Counted from the stretch's first letter, positions 7,964-19,415 are shown. The stretch: 64,000 nucleotides of DNA from Sulfitobacter sp. EhC04 (GCF_001650875.1 NZ_LXYI01000019.1:1-64000), one strand, 5' to 3'. Numbers and translations are program-made. The notes: generated from the sequence alone by a model not told the origin.

Positions 7964-8137
7964 TCCCTTTGCGGGCTTTAGGTTATCATCGCCTGCCTGT
8001 CCGGTCATGGCAACCGGGGTTTTTACAGGAATTTGACGAAAAATTCACCTAAATGCCCCTGCCCGCGCAACAGGTGTCGCGCTGCGCGGGCATCATAGCG
8101 CAACCAACCGCGCGTTGCGTCGCGCGGCAAAGCATCG

Positions 8138-9235
8138 TTATTCAGCCGCCTCCGCGATGTATTCGGGATAATCGGTAAATCCCTCGCGACCGCCACCGTA
8201 ATAGGTGCTCTGATCGCCCTGCGCGATGGGCAGGTCGCGTTCATACCGCGCCACCAGGTCGGGGTTGGCAATGAACGGGCGGCCGATGGCGATGAAATCC
8301 GCGTCACCGTCCTTGACGGCTTGCAGCGCCATCTCCCGGTCATAGCCGTTGTTGGCCATGTAGGGGCCATCAAACAGCTTGCGCAGCTTGTCGATGCTCT
8401 GGCCGTCTTGCAGGTCGCGCGACCCGCCCGTGGCCCCTTCGACCATGTGCAGATAGGCTAGGTCAAAGCGGTTCAGTTCCTTGATCACATATTCGAAGGT
8501 GTCCTGCGGATTGTCGTCACTGATCCCGTTGGCGGGCGAGAACGGCGACAGGCGCAGGCCGACGCGACCGGCGTCCCAGACCTTTGTGACGGCCTCCATG
8601 ACCTCCAGCAGCAGCTTGGCGCGGTTCTCCACCGGCCCACCATAGGCATCGGTCCGGTGATTGCTGCCTGTCTTCAGGAACTGGTCCAGCAGATAGCCGT
8701 TGGCACCATGCACCTCGACCCCGTCAAAGCCCGCGTCCCTGGCCAGCTTTGCCGCATTGGCATAGTCGGCGACGATCCGGGGAACTTCCGCAAGCTCCAA
8801 GGCCCGCGGGTCCGAGGTGTTCTCGAACCCGTTCGCGGTGAAGGTCTTGACCCCGGCATTGATGGCAGAGGGGGCAACCGGCTGCTGGCCGTCTGGCTGC
8901 AACGAGGTATGGCTTATCCGGCCGACATGCCACAGCTGCACGACGATCTTGCCGCCCGCCTCGTGGACCGCATCCGTCACCCGGCGCCAGGCAGCGGCCT
9001 GTCCGGGGGTGTGGATGCCGGGGGTCTGGAGGTATCCCTTGCCCTCGGGGCTGATCTGGGTCGCCTCGGTGATGATGATCCCGGCCCCGGCGCGCTGGCG
9101 GTAGTAATCGACGTGCATGTCGCTGACTTTGCCGGTGTCATTGTCGGCACGGTTCCGGGTCAGCGGCGCCATCACAATCCGGTTGCTGGCCTCGATGGCC
9201 CCGGCCTTTGCGGGGGTGAAAAGAGGTTGTGTCAT
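8138..9235 (-). CDS. Old yellow enzyme family alkene reductase (NADH:flavin oxidoreductase)
   Basis: A 365-residue FMN-dependent ene-reductase related to NemA, reducing activated C=C bonds or electrophiles such as N-ethylmaleimide. The barrel opens with IVMAPLTRNRA, WHVGRISH follows, and FDGVEVHGANGYLLDQFLK with TDAYGGPVENR contributes FMN and substrate-binding residues. The end has AIGRPFIANPDLV and a YYGGG segment typical of the classical group. The start at 9235 gives MTQPLFTPAKAG, the usual N-terminus; an upstream extension of 78 codons is rejected. It stands alone between lon and tgt. Confidence 0.93.
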   Translation of the reverse strand: MTQPLFTPAKAGAIEASNRIVMAPLTRNRADNDTGKVSDMHVDYYRQRAGAGIIITEATQISPEGKGYLQTPGIHTPGQAAAWRRVTDAVHEAGGKIVVQLWHVGRISHTSLQPDGQQPVAPSAINAGVKTFTANGFENTSDPRALELAEVPRIVADYANAAKLARDAGFDGVEVHGANGYLLDQFLKTGSNHRTDAYGGPVENRAKLLLEVMEAVTKVWDAGRVGLRLSPFSPANGISDDNPQDTFEYVIKELNRFDLAYLHMVEGATGGSRDLQDGQSIDKLRKLFDGPYMANNGYDREMALQAVKDGDADFIAIGRPFIANPDLVARYERDLPIAQGDQSTYYGGGREGFTDYPEYIAEAAE

Positions 9236-9496
9236 GGTGGGAGTCCTTGATGAAGCTGTGGTGTTGGGAATGACAGCTAATCCGCTGAAACGTCGCTGCA
9301 AGACCTTGAAATTGCCTGGGTGCGGTCCCAAGACGCCAGCAACGGCATATAAAAACAAGCGCGCGCAGCCCTTTTTCCAAAGGTGAATTCCCGTTTGTGC
9401 CGAAATGCCAAATGATCGGGCAGTTTGGAAACCCTTGGTCATCGCCGCCGCGACGTGGGGTCGGATCAACCTGGGGTCGGGAAAGGCAGGTCGCCG

Positions 9497-10693
<1,197 letters not shown>

Positions 10694-10743
10694 TCACCGC
10701 GCCGTCCCGACCCATGGGCGGTGCTGCAAAGAACGGAGCAACC

Positions 10744-12105
10744 ATGGTTTTTCTTTTCTTGCTGGCACTTGGGCTGCCCTACCTGCTGGTCATCGCCGTG
10801 GTGCTTGTAGTGCGGTTGGGGGCCTTCGTGCTGCGGTTCGCGCAGGCGTTGCGCCCAAGGCCCGCACGGGTCGAGGAAGACGCCCCGCCCGCACCCGGTG
10901 CCATCGTGCTGCTGGTCCACGGCACTTTTGCACGCAGTGCGGCCTGGACCCTGCCGGGTTCGAAACTACGCCAGAGCATCACCGAAAGGGTGCAGACGCC
11001 CACCGCCTTTGTCCGGGTCAACTGGTCGGGGCGCAACACGCTGGCCGGGCGCCGCGCCGCCCTGAGCACATTGCGCGATGCCCTGGCCGCGTCGCAGCGC
11101 AGGCATCCCGATGTGCCGCATTTCATTGTCGCGCACAGCCATGGTGGCAACATTGCCCTGCAATGCCTGTCTCGCTGGCCGGATTTGCAGCACCGGTGCA
11201 GCCTGATCTGCCTGTCCACGCCCTTTCTGATCCCCCGGCCCCGCACCCCCGGTGCAACGATGGTCTGGATCAACTGGCTGTTGCCTTTCTTTGCCGTGAT
11301 GTTCGCGGGGATCGCACTGACGAATGCCGGATGGCTGCCGGATCGGGATGCGACCGGCGTGGTGACATTCTGGGTCGCGGTTGCTGCGGCCTGGGTCATC
11401 GCGCGCCGGGGCCTGGCCATCGCGCGTCAGACGCTTGAGGATTACGTGCCGCCGCATTTGCCCGCCAAACGCCTGCTGGTACTGCGCACGCTGGCGGATG
11501 AAGCGTCATCAGGCATCGCGGCGGCCAACCTGCTGGGCAAGGCAACCCATGTCCTGCTGGGCTTTCCGATGTCGATCTTCGAGGCCGCCCATGCGAGGGC
11601 CGAGGTCTTCCGCCTGCGGTTCGAGGGCCTGAGCCGCTTTTTCCTCGCAGCGCTGGCGCTCTCGATCGCGGGCGGTTTCCATCTATATGAACAGGCCTCC
11701 ACACTCGACCCCGGCTTGCTGGAAACCGCAACCTGGGCCTGTCTGGCCCTTGGGATCACCAGCTTTTTCGGTTGGGCCTTCCTGATCGGCGGAGCCGGTT
11801 TTGTGCTGGTGATCGCCACCGCACTTCTGGGCATTCTGACCGCGCCTTTCCTGCTGTTCATGTCGCTGTTGTCAATGGCAGCAGGCACCGAACTGGCATT
11901 GGCCGGATTCTACATCGAATTCACCGCCGAGAGCAGCCCGGTGGGCCGCTGGCAGGTCATCACCATCGACGACAGCCAGGATGACTGCGGCACGGCACAG
12001 GGATTGCAGCACAGCCTGACCTATCAAAGCGCTGCGGCGCTCAGGCACATGACCGGCTGGATGCAGCAGCGCCTGACGGCCGGGAACACGCGCCAAAGCG
12101 ATTGA
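10744..12105 (+). CDS. Alpha/beta hydrolase with membrane segments
   Basis: The 453-residue protein begins with a membrane segment (MVFLFLLALGLPYLLVIAVV), then has an alpha/beta hydrolase core. VLLVHGTFARSAAW is the oxyanion-loop region and FIVAHSHGGNIALQCL carries the GxSxG-type nucleophile elbow. Further hydrophobic segments follow around residues 175-225 and 300-400, so the enzyme is probably anchored in the inner membrane with a lipase- or esterase-like head. The substrate is unknown. ATG 10744 follows GGAG by a good distance; longer in-frame starts lie in the tgt promoter. The catalytic Asp and His were not placed. Confidence 0.75.
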   Translation: MVFLFLLALGLPYLLVIAVVLVVRLGAFVLRFAQALRPRPARVEEDAPPAPGAIVLLVHGTFARSAAWTLPGSKLRQSITERVQTPTAFVRVNWSGRNTLAGRRAALSTLRDALAASQRRHPDVPHFIVAHSHGGNIALQCLSRWPDLQHRCSLICLSTPFLIPRPRTPGATMVWINWLLPFFAVMFAGIALTNAGWLPDRDATGVVTFWVAVAAAWVIARRGLAIARQTLEDYVPPHLPAKRLLVLRTLADEASSGIAAANLLGKATHVLLGFPMSIFEAAHARAEVFRLRFEGLSRFFLAALALSIAGGFHLYEQASTLDPGLLETATWACLALGITSFFGWAFLIGGAGFVLVIATALLGILTAPFLLFMSLLSMAAGTELALAGFYIEFTAESSPVGRWQVITIDDSQDDCGTAQGLQHSLTYQSAAALRHMTGWMQQRLTAGNTRQSD

Positions 12106-12177
12106 AAAGCTGCGTATTCCGCCTGAGCCCGCGACATGCTATCACAGCACAGCATCACCGCTCTGAAAGGACCACTT

Positions 12178-13071
12178 GTGGACATCGAAAACCTCATCGT
12201 GGGACTGCTGGAAAACAACCTGGCATTCCTGTTGCTGGCCGCACTTGTCGTCATCGTCATCTTCAAGGCGGTCAAGATCGTTCCGCAATCCGAACAGCAT
12301 GTGGTCGAACGCTTTGGCAGATTGCGCAAGGTGATGGGACCGGGCATCAACATGATCGTGCCCTTCATCGACCGGATCGCGCACCGGGTGTCGATCCTGG
12401 AACGTCAGCTTCCCACCGCCAGCCAGGACGCGATCACCCGCGACAACGTGCTGACGCAGGTGGATACCTCCGTCTTCTACCGCATCACCGAACCGGAAAA
12501 GACCGTCTATCGCATCCGTGACGTGGACAGCGCGATTTCCACCACAGTGGCAGGGATCGTGCGGGCCGAGATCGGCAAGATGGACCTGGACGAGGTGCAG
12601 GCAAACCGGTCCTCCCTGATCACCACCATCAAGGCCAATGTCGAGGATGCGGTGGACAACTGGGGGATCGAGGTGACACGGGCCGAGATTCTGGACGTGA
12701 ACCTCGATACAGCCACCCGCGCCGCGATGATGCAGCAGCTCAACGCCGAGCGTGCCCGCCGCGCCCAGGTGACCGAGGCCGAGGGCAAGAAACGCGCCGT
12801 TGAACTGGCCGCCGACGCCGAGCTTTACGCGTCAGAACAAACCGCCAAGGCGCGCCGCGTGCTGGCCGAGGCCGAAGCCTATGCCACGCAGGTTGTGGCA
12901 GAGGCGATCAACGAGAACGGGCTGGAAGCGGCGCAATACCAGATTGCCCTGAAACAGGTGGAGGCGCTGAACGGCATGGGGTCCGGTCAGGGCAACCAGA
13001 CGATCATCGTCCCGGCAGAGGCGCTGGCCGCCTTTGGCGATGCCTTCAAACTGCTGAAAGGGCGCGGCTGA
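12178..13071 (+). CDS. SPFH/Band 7 (stomatin/QmcA-like) membrane protein
   Basis: A 297-residue stomatin-like protein. One membrane segment (FLLLAALVVIVIFKAVKIV) is followed by the SPFH core: EQHVVERFGRLRKVMGPGIN, VSILERQLPTASQDAITRDN and a long Ala/Glu-rich helical part around residues 185-245. Such proteins form large membrane rings and pair with NfeD. The GTG start at 12178 is preferred because AAAGGA lies 7 nt upstream; ATG 12136 would add 14 residues without family support. The next gene, NfeD-like, overlaps by one base, which is the usual partner arrangement. Confidence 0.92.
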   Translation: MDIENLIVGLLENNLAFLLLAALVVIVIFKAVKIVPQSEQHVVERFGRLRKVMGPGINMIVPFIDRIAHRVSILERQLPTASQDAITRDNVLTQVDTSVFYRITEPEKTVYRIRDVDSAISTTVAGIVRAEIGKMDLDEVQANRSSLITTIKANVEDAVDNWGIEVTRAEILDVNLDTATRAAMMQQLNAERARRAQVTEAEGKKRAVELAADAELYASEQTAKARRVLAEAEAYATQVVAEAINENGLEAAQYQIALKQVEALNGMGSGQGNQTIIVPAEALAAFGDAFKLLKGRG

Positions 13072-13346
13072 TGGCGGCCTATCTGACACTCTGGTGGGTC
13101 TGGATCTGCATCGCGCTGGCGCTTGGCGTGCTTGAACTGCTGGCACCGGGATTCATCTTTCTGGGCTTTGCCCTGGGGGCGCTGGCGATGGCGGGCCTTG
13201 TGCTGATCCTGCCGGCCATCGGCATTCCTGCCCTGCTCGCGCTCTTTGCGATCCTGTCTTTGCTGGGCTGGATCATCCTGCGCTTTGCCTTTCGCAGCCA
13301 GTCCAGCGGTGCGCGGATCGTCACCCGCGACATCAACGAAAACTGA
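13071..13346 (+). CDS. NfeD-like short membrane protein
   Basis: A 91-residue protein with hydrophobic segments near residues 6-22, 26-42 and 46-70 and a short polar tail. It matches the short NfeD form that accompanies SPFH proteins. The start codon shares a base with the stop of the SPFH gene (TGATG), so the two are almost certainly co-translated and act together in the membrane. The soluble OB-fold domain of longer NfeD proteins is missing, as expected for this class. Confidence 0.85.
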   Translation: MAAYLTLWWVWICIALALGVLELLAPGFIFLGFALGALAMAGLVLILPAIGIPALLALFAILSLLGWIILRFAFRSQSSGARIVTRDINEN

Positions 13347-13388
13347 AGCCAGACTTGACCGGGCGGAACGCGGGCTAGTTCCCAAACG

Positions 13389-15059
13389 ATGATTCTGCTC
13401 GTTTTCAAACCCTTTCTGCGGCCCCTTGCCGCCGCGCTGGCTGTGATGCTGGTCTGCCTTGCCCCCGCCGCGATGGCGCAGGAGCCGTGGTTTGAACAGG
13501 ACAGCCTGAACGCGGGCATGTCCTCTGCGCCCGCCACGCTGGACCGCGCCACGCCGATGGCCGCGCTGGAGACCTTCCTATACCTCGCGGACCATGGCCA
13601 TTTCAGCGCCGCCGCGCATCTGCTGGACCTGTCGGATGTGGCACCGGGCGACCAGCAGTTTGTCGGCACGGAACGGGCGCGGATGCTGTCGGTGATCCTG
13701 GAACGCAAGGTGGTGATCCCCTGGTCCTCGCTCGAAGACCGGCCCGACGGCTGGCTGTCCGGCAGTGCAGAGGACAATGACACCGGCAGGGTGCGCCGCT
13801 CGATCCTGATCGACCGGATGGAACGGGGCGGCCATCTGGTGCCCTTGCGGCTGAACCGGATCAAAGCCGCCGACAGTGACGAACCTGTCTGGGTGTTCTC
13901 ACGGCAAAGCGTGGACAACATCCCGGCACTCTACGCGCTTTACGGGCCGACCGATCTGGAACTGGCGCTGCCGGACTGGCTGCGCGCCCCGGCGTTCTGG
14001 GGCATGTTCCTGTGGGAGGTCCTGTTCCTGCCGCTTGTGGTTCTGGGGGCGTTGATCCTGGCCACCCTGGCCTACCGGATGCTGCGACGGCTGGGCGACA
14101 CCGCGCAGCGGCGCGCCGCGCGGTTCCTCGCAAGGTCGCTGAAATGGCCTGCCGCCATCACGATCTTTGCCGCCACCATCGGCACCGCCACCAGCCGGGT
14201 GCTGGTGGTGACGGGGATCATCGACGCCGTGGTGTCGCCATTGGTGCTGATCTCATATGTGGTGGCGATCACCCTGGCGGTGGTGCTGGTGATCGACGAG
14301 GTTTTCGACCGCATCAGCGTGTCCACCGCGACAGAACTGGCCGACCCGCAGAATGCCCATCTGCGCGCCGTGGCGACAACCATTTCCGCCGCGCGCAAGT
14401 TTGTCATCGTCATCGCAACCCTCGCCGCCTCGGGCGTCGTGCTCAGTTCGATCACCGCCTATGGCACGCTTGGCATCTCGCTGCTGGCCTCTGCCGGGGC
14501 GCTGACCATCGTGCTGGGCTTTGCCGCGCGCGAGGTGCTCGGCAATATCCTGGCCTCGGTCCAGATCGCGCTGAACCGCTCGGCCCGGATTGGCGATCAG
14601 CTGTTGTTCGAGGGGCATTTCTGCACGGTGGAGCGGATTGATTTCACCTATGTCCAGTTGATGATCTGGAACGGCACGCGGTTGATCGTGCCGGTCAGCA
14701 CCTTTGTGTCTGACCCGTTTGAGAACTGGTCGATCGAAGAGCCCGAGATGGTCCGCCCCATCGAACTGACCCTGGCCCATGGTGTCGATGTGGAGCGGTT
14801 GCGGCAGGTGTTCCTTGATCTGCTGAGCTATGAAGACCCCGCTGACGTGTCCCCGATGGACCGCGCCAAAGTCAATGTGACCGGCCAGGATGCCATCGGC
14901 ATCAAGGTCCGTTTCGAACTTCCCACGGCCAACCCGGCGACATTCTGGGATGTGGAGTGCCGGGTGCGCGAGGCCCTGCTGGCCGAGGCCGCGCGCATCG
15001 AGCGCGAGACCGGCGCACGGATTTTTCCGATCCTGCCACATGACGCAACACCAGCTTGA
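13389..15059 (+). CDS. MscS-family mechanosensitive ion channel
   Basis: A 556-residue protein with a signal peptide ending in AMAQ near residue 31, a periplasmic region of about 170 residues, several membrane segments from about residue 195 to 390, and an MscS core. The pore helix is GTLGISLLASAGALTIVLGF, followed by AAREVLGNILASVQI and the beta domain RIGDQLLFEGHFCTVERIDF with LIVPVSTFVSDPFENWS. It should release solutes under osmotic downshock. Longer than E. coli MscS; the extra periplasmic part places it in the larger MscS-like group. Confidence 0.92.
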   Translation: MILLVFKPFLRPLAAALAVMLVCLAPAAMAQEPWFEQDSLNAGMSSAPATLDRATPMAALETFLYLADHGHFSAAAHLLDLSDVAPGDQQFVGTERARMLSVILERKVVIPWSSLEDRPDGWLSGSAEDNDTGRVRRSILIDRMERGGHLVPLRLNRIKAADSDEPVWVFSRQSVDNIPALYALYGPTDLELALPDWLRAPAFWGMFLWEVLFLPLVVLGALILATLAYRMLRRLGDTAQRRAARFLARSLKWPAAITIFAATIGTATSRVLVVTGIIDAVVSPLVLISYVVAITLAVVLVIDEVFDRISVSTATELADPQNAHLRAVATTISAARKFVIVIATLAASGVVLSSITAYGTLGISLLASAGALTIVLGFAAREVLGNILASVQIALNRSARIGDQLLFEGHFCTVERIDFTYVQLMIWNGTRLIVPVSTFVSDPFENWSIEEPEMVRPIELTLAHGVDVERLRQVFLDLLSYEDPADVSPMDRAKVNVTGQDAIGIKVRFELPTANPATFWDVECRVREALLAEAARIERETGARIFPILPHDATPA

Positions 15060-15110
15060 AGCCGCCCGGCCAAGCCGATAGGCAGGTTGTTCAGCAAGAG
15101 GGACAGACCA

Positions 15111-16490
15111 ATGAACGAACTGACTTTCGGATGGGAAGAATGGGTCTCCTTGCCCGATCTGGGCCTGCCCGCCATCAAGGCCAAGGTCGACACCGGCGCG
15201 CGCACCTCTGCCCTGCATGCCCATGACATCGAGACTTTCGGATCTGCCGCCAAACCCAAGGTCCGCTTTAACGTACATCCGATTCCGGGGCGCGAGGACA
15301 TCTCCATCACCTGCTCGGCCCCGCTGATCGACCGGCGCGAGGTCACCTCCTCGAACGGCGAAAGCGAACAGCGGCTTGTGATCGCCTCGACGCTGGAGGT
15401 CGGCGGCCAAAGCTGGCCCATCGAAATCACCCTGACAAACCGTGCCGGCATGACCAGCCGCATGTTGCTGGGCCGTCAGGCGCTGGGGGATCACATCATC
15501 ATTTCCGCCACCGAGCGGCGCCTGCAACCGGACCTCAGCTATGATGTCTATCATTCCGCCAGGGTGCGCCATGCCGCCCCGGTTCGGGCCCTGCGCATCG
15601 CGGTGCTCAGCCGGGAAGACAATTATTCCACCCGCCGTCTGGTCGAGGCCGGAGAGGCGCGCGGGCATACTGTCGAGGTGATCGACACCACGCGCTGCTA
15701 TATGGCGATCAATTCGCTGGCCCCCGAGGTGCATTATGACGGCAAACGCCTGCCCCGCTATGACGCGGTGATCCCGCGCATCGGGGCCTCTGTCACGCCC
15801 TATGGCTGCGCGGTGATCCGCCAGTTCGAAACCATCGGCACCTATTGCGTGAACGGGTCGGCGGGCATTCTGGCCAGCCGCGACAAACTGCACGCCCATC
15901 AGGTGCTTGCGGGCAAGAAGATCGGCATGCCCACCACCGCCTTTGCGGCCTCGCCCAAGGACACCAGCAACCTGATGGCACTGGTCGGCACCGCGCCGCT
16001 GATCGTGAAACTGCTGGAATCGACCCAGGGCAAGGGCGTGGTGCTGGCCGAGACAAAGAAAGCCGCCGAATCCGTGATTGATGCCTTCCGGGGCCTCAAG
16101 GCCAACTTTCTGGTGCAGGATTTCGTGAAAGAGGCGGCGGGCGAGGATATCCGCTGTCTGGTGGTCGCGGGCAAGGTTGTCGCGGCGATGAAACGCACCG
16201 GGGCGGAGGGGGATTTCAGGTCCAACCTGCACCGCGGCGGCTCGGCCAAGGTTGTGCGCATCTCGAAAGAGGAGCGCGACACCGCCGTGCGCGCCGCCCG
16301 TGCCTTTGGCCTGGGCAAGGCGGGCGTCGACCTGCTGCGTTCTGAGAGCGGGCCAAAGGTGCTGGAGGTCAATTCCTCCCCCGGATTCGAAGGCATCGAA
16401 AAGGCCACCGGCAAGGACATCGTCGGCAAGGTCTATGACGAGATCGAAGCGCGGGTAAAACCGCAACCGGTGCGGCGGCGGAAGGGGTGA
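15111..16490 (+). CDS. rimK: RimB-like zinc protease domain fused to RimK-like ATP-grasp ligase
   Basis: Two modules are fused in 459 residues. Residues about 1-145 are the retropepsin-like family called ATP-dependent zinc protease (DUF785/PF05618, RimB type), with the motif [14 protein letters not shown]. Residues about 160-450 are a RimK-type ATP-grasp ligase: [54 protein letters not shown] and the metal-binding [18 protein letters not shown]. RimK adds glutamates to ribosomal protein S6 in E. coli; the substrate here is unproven. RimB and RimK are separate genes in gammaproteobacteria. ATG 15111 follows a GAGGG site. Confidence 0.88.
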   Translation: MNELTFGWEEWVSLPDLGLPAIKAKVDTGARTSALHAHDIETFGSAAKPKVRFNVHPIPGREDISITCSAPLIDRREVTSSNGESEQRLVIASTLEVGGQSWPIEITLTNRAGMTSRMLLGRQALGDHIIISATERRLQPDLSYDVYHSARVRHAAPVRALRIAVLSREDNYSTRRLVEAGEARGHTVEVIDTTRCYMAINSLAPEVHYDGKRLPRYDAVIPRIGASVTPYGCAVIRQFETIGTYCVNGSAGILASRDKLHAHQVLAGKKIGMPTTAFAASPKDTSNLMALVGTAPLIVKLLESTQGKGVVLAETKKAAESVIDAFRGLKANFLVQDFVKEAAGEDIRCLVVAGKVVAAMKRTGAEGDFRSNLHRGGSAKVVRISKEERDTAVRAARAFGLGKAGVDLLRSESGPKVLEVNSSPGFEGIEKATGKDIVGKVYDEIEARVKPQPVRRRKG

Positions 16491-16572
16491 TTTGGGGGGA
16501 ACGGCCCGAAGCGGACACGCGCAGCAGGCGCAGCCAATGGCAGCGATGGGGCCAAAGTGACATGAGGCGTCG

Positions 16573-16703
16573 GCCGGGTATCGCCCGACCTGGAGGGCGT
16601 TCCAAACCTATGAGTGGTAGGGAACATCTCAGCCCGCAGGCCGGTCATGGCTTGGAGGAGGCTGCAAAATCGCCCTCCGGGGGGAGGTCGGGCGATGCCC
16701 GGC
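16573..16703. repeat. Dispersed palindromic repeat, copy 2
   Basis: A 131-bp unit begins GCCGGGTATCGCCCGACCTG and runs into AGGGCG; it ends with CGCCCTCC, a G-run and AGGTCGGGCGATGCCCGGC. The ends are inverted repeats of about 27 nt broken by a small bulge, so the whole folds on itself. Copy 1 is at 4247-4370. The rest of the 397-bp gap between the rimK-like gene and the sufT-like gene shows no gene. Confidence 0.7.
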
Positions 16704-16887
16704 TGACGCCGGGCGGGGGCGCTTGGGGCTATGCACCGCGCCAATGGAACGGCAGCAAAGCCCCCATACCCGACCTCTCTGCAAACCACTGCAAACTTCC
16801 GCAACCCCGCCCATCATGTTACCCCCCACTGGACGTCGCGCCCCGCTATCCCTATATAAACAGTCAGGAACCAGAGCAGAGGCCGAC

Positions 16888-17250
16888 ATGACCGACAATA
16901 CCCAACCGCTCGAAGGCACACCGCTGATTGCGCCCTCCAGCACCGATCACCCGCTCTACGATCAGGTGGTCGAGGCCTGTCGCACGGTTTATGACCCTGA
17001 AATCCCAGTGAATATCTACGAGTTGGGCCTGATCTACACCATTGACATCGACCCCGAAAACGCCGTGGACATCAAGATGTCGCTGACCGCCCCCGGTTGC
17101 CCTGTCGCGGGCGAAATGCCCGGCTGGGTCGCCGATGCGGTGGAACCGCTGCCCGGTGTGAAACAGGTCAATGTGGAACTGGTCTGGGAGCCGCCCTGGG
17201 GCATGGACATGATGTCGGACGAGGCGCGGCTCGAACTGGGCTTCATGTAG
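16888..17250 (+). CDS. sufT: Iron-sulfur assembly protein, SufT/MIP18 (DUF59) family
   Basis: A 120-residue DUF59 protein. VYDPEIPVNIYELGLIY and LTAPGCPVAGEMP are the family signatures, the latter with the conserved cysteine. SufT proteins help mature Fe-S clusters. Only the ATG at 16888 gives a normal N-terminus, after GCAGAGG; longer in-frame codons fall in the repeat-bearing gap. A HesB/IscA carrier lies 1.5 kb downstream, but the main suf genes are not adjacent. Confidence 0.9.
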   Translation: MTDNTQPLEGTPLIAPSSTDHPLYDQVVEACRTVYDPEIPVNIYELGLIYTIDIDPENAVDIKMSLTAPGCPVAGEMPGWVADAVEPLPGVKQVNVELVWEPPWGMDMMSDEARLELGFM

Positions 17251-17369
17251 CCGAAATACAAGAGGCAGGTGTCGTGAAACCGTCACCCACCTGTCATCTG
17301 CGCTTCGTCATACCGTTACAGGCTGCCGTCAGAACAGACGCGACGACATCCTGAATTTACGGAGCTTTC

Positions 17370-18581
17370 ATGCGCAGTCTTGCGGCCCTCGCGGCCTTTT
17401 CCCTCATCCCCCTCGCCGCTTGGGCCGAGGATCATCTGGGTGCCAATGGTTATGGCTATGGCCCCCGCCCGGCCTTCCTGATCTCCCGACTTGCCGAAGG
17501 CGATCTCAAGTCCCGGCTGACCTCCTGCCTGGGCCAGCAGGCCGAACCGACGCTGTTTTCCATCGGCCACCGGGGCGCGCCGATGATGTTCCCCGAACAT
17601 ACCGTGCAATCCAATGTCGCTGCCGCCGGGATGGGCGCGGGCATTCTGGAATGCGACGTGACCTTTACCGCCGATCACGAATTGGTCTGTCGTCACGCGC
17701 AGAACGACCTGCACACCACCACCAACATCCTGACCACCGATCTTGCGGCCAAATGCACCACGGGTTTCACCCCCGCCACGGCGGACACGCCCGCCAGCGC
17801 CGAATGCCGCACATCCGACCTGACCCTGGCGGAATTCCGCAGCCTTGCCCCCAAGATGGATAGCGCCGACACTTCCGCCACGACTCCCGAAGCCTATCAG
17901 GGCGGCGTCGCAGGCTGGCGCACCGACCTTTATACCGCTGGCAGCCAGACCATGACCCACGCCGAGTCGATTGCACTCTTCGCCTCGCTGGGTGCCCGGT
18001 TCACCCCCGAACTGAAATCCCCCGCTGTCGAAATGCCGCACGAGGGTTTCACTCAGGCAGATTACGCCCAGAAGATGATCGACGACTACAAGGCCGCAGG
18101 TGTTCCCGCGTCCGACGTCTGGGCGCAGTCGTTCAATCTGGATGACGTGATTTACTGGATCGCGAACGAGCCTGCGTTCGGCGCGCAGGCGGTCTATCTT
18201 GTCGAATGGTCCGACGGCTTCGACGAACAGAACCCCGACAGCTGGAGTCAGGATTTTGCCGGGTTGAAGGCCGCAGGCGTCAATTACATCGGTGCCTCGC
18301 TCAACATGTTGCTGACCAATGCGGATGGCACATTGGCGGCATCGGATTATGCCAGGTCCGCGCGTGAGGCCGGGATCACCCTGATCGCATGGACACTGGA
18401 ACGCTCCGGGCCGCTGGCATCGGGCGGCGGCTGGTACTTCCGGTCGGTGAACGACATCATCACCGATGACAGCGATTACCTCGTCGCGCTCGACGTGCTT
18501 GCTCAGGACGTCAAGGTTGCGGGCGTCTTCTCCGACTGGCCTGCAACCGTCACCTTCTACGCCAACTGCATGGGTCTGTAG
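17370..18581 (+). CDS. Periplasmic glycerophosphodiester phosphodiesterase
   Basis: A 403-residue exported GDPD. A signal peptide of about 19 residues ends AWAEDH. The catalytic barrel starts [20 protein letters not shown], with the active-site His and Arg, followed by [21 protein letters not shown], whose Glu, Asp and second His complete the metal and catalytic site. It should split glycerophosphodiesters from membrane lipids into glycerol-3-phosphate and an alcohol. Length and signal fit the GlpQ-like periplasmic class. It is monocistronic with a clear terminator. Confidence 0.9.
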   Translation: MRSLAALAAFSLIPLAAWAEDHLGANGYGYGPRPAFLISRLAEGDLKSRLTSCLGQQAEPTLFSIGHRGAPMMFPEHTVQSNVAAAGMGAGILECDVTFTADHELVCRHAQNDLHTTTNILTTDLAAKCTTGFTPATADTPASAECRTSDLTLAEFRSLAPKMDSADTSATTPEAYQGGVAGWRTDLYTAGSQTMTHAESIALFASLGARFTPELKSPAVEMPHEGFTQADYAQKMIDDYKAAGVPASDVWAQSFNLDDVIYWIANEPAFGAQAVYLVEWSDGFDEQNPDSWSQDFAGLKAAGVNYIGASLNMLLTNADGTLAASDYARSAREAGITLIAWTLERSGPLASGGGWYFRSVNDIITDDSDYLVALDVLAQDVKVAGVFSDWPATVTFYANCMGL

Positions 18582-18611
18582 TCCCCCCGTCCACACGGGA
18601 CCCGCGCAGCA

Positions 18612-18644
18612 GGCCGCCTCCCTTCCCCGGAGGCGGCCATTTTG
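18612..18644 (+). terminator. Terminator after the GDPD gene
   Basis: A 10-bp GC stem (GGCCGCCTCC and complement) with a 7-nt loop is followed by ATTTTG, 30 bp past the stop codon. Confidence 0.75.
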
Positions 18645-18727
18645 CTGCAATGCGGAGCGATTTGACGTCAACCGCTTGAGAATACCGCCCAAGGCCCTTA
18701 TCTTCACCGTAACAGGAGAAAACACCC

Positions 18728-19090
18728 ATGTTCGGCATTCCCGGAAAACAAGCTGTCACCATGACGCCCAGGGCGTCCGCCCAGATTTCCAAGCTGATGG
18801 CATCGGCAGGCCACGCGGGCCTGCGCATCGGCATCAAGAAGGGCGGCTGCGCGGGCATGGAATATACCATGGAATACGTCGATTTCGCCGACCCCAATGA
18901 CGAGGTGGTGGAACAGGACGGCGCGCGCGTGATGATCGCGCCGATGGCGCAGATGTTCCTGTTCGGCACGCAGATCGACTATGAAACCACGCTTCTGGAA
19001 AGCGGGTTCAAGTTTTCCAACCCCAATGTGACCGAAGCCTGCGGCTGCGGCGAATCCATCAAGTTCGACGAATCCCTCGGCGCGAAGTGA
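18728..19090 (+). CDS. HesB/IscA-family iron-sulfur carrier
   Basis: A 120-residue A-type Fe-S carrier. The three conserved cysteines are in KKGGCAGMEY and TEACGCGESIKF. The N-terminus PGKQAVTMTPRASAQISKLM is typical of SufA/IscA. It would receive clusters from the SUF scaffold and pass them to apo-enzymes. The stop overlaps the GTG start of the next gene. Confidence 0.93.
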   Translation: MFGIPGKQAVTMTPRASAQISKLMASAGHAGLRIGIKKGGCAGMEYTMEYVDFADPNDEVVEQDGARVMIAPMAQMFLFGTQIDYETTLLESGFKFSNPNVTEACGCGESIKFDESLGAK

Positions 19091-19413
19091 GCCTGTCACG
19101 GGCCGATATCGACTTTGCCAGTGACCTGTTTTCAGACATTCCAGACCTTTCGACCCGCCGCATGTTCGGCGGGCTGGGCATCTATTGCGGCGATACGATT
19201 TTTGGGCTGATGCTGTCGGACGGTCGCCTGATGCTCAAGGCACAGGGCGATTTCGCGCAGCGTCTGGCCGGGGATGGGGCCGAACAATGGACCTATACCC
19301 GCAAGAACGGTGCCAGCGCCGCCATGCCCTACTGGACCCTGCCAGAGGCCGCGATGGAGGATCCCGAGCAGGCGCTGGCACTTGCCCGCGACGCAATTGA
19401 CGCGCTGCGTTAG
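19087..19413 (+). CDS. TfoX N-terminal domain protein
   Basis: A 108-residue protein with the TfoX N-terminal fold: STRRMFGGLGIYCGDTIFGL and GRLMLKA, then a Gly/Asp-rich loop and MPYWTLPEAAMEDPEQALAL. Stand-alone versions occur widely and have no settled role; the competence function of Haemophilus TfoX should not be assumed. The GTG start overlaps the preceding stop as GTGA, indicating co-translation with the HesB/IscA protein. Confidence 0.8.
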   Translation: MSLSRADIDFASDLFSDIPDLSTRRMFGGLGIYCGDTIFGLMLSDGRLMLKAQGDFAQRLAGDGAEQWTYTRKNGASAAMPYWTLPEAAMEDPEQALALARDAIDALR

Positions 19414-19415
19414 GC

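Noticed and set aside
14253-16466. Long minus-strand frame opposite the MscS and RimK genes
   Set aside because: Its sequence is low-complexity His/Gly/Arg/Gln-rich as in antisense shadows, and both sense genes are well supported.
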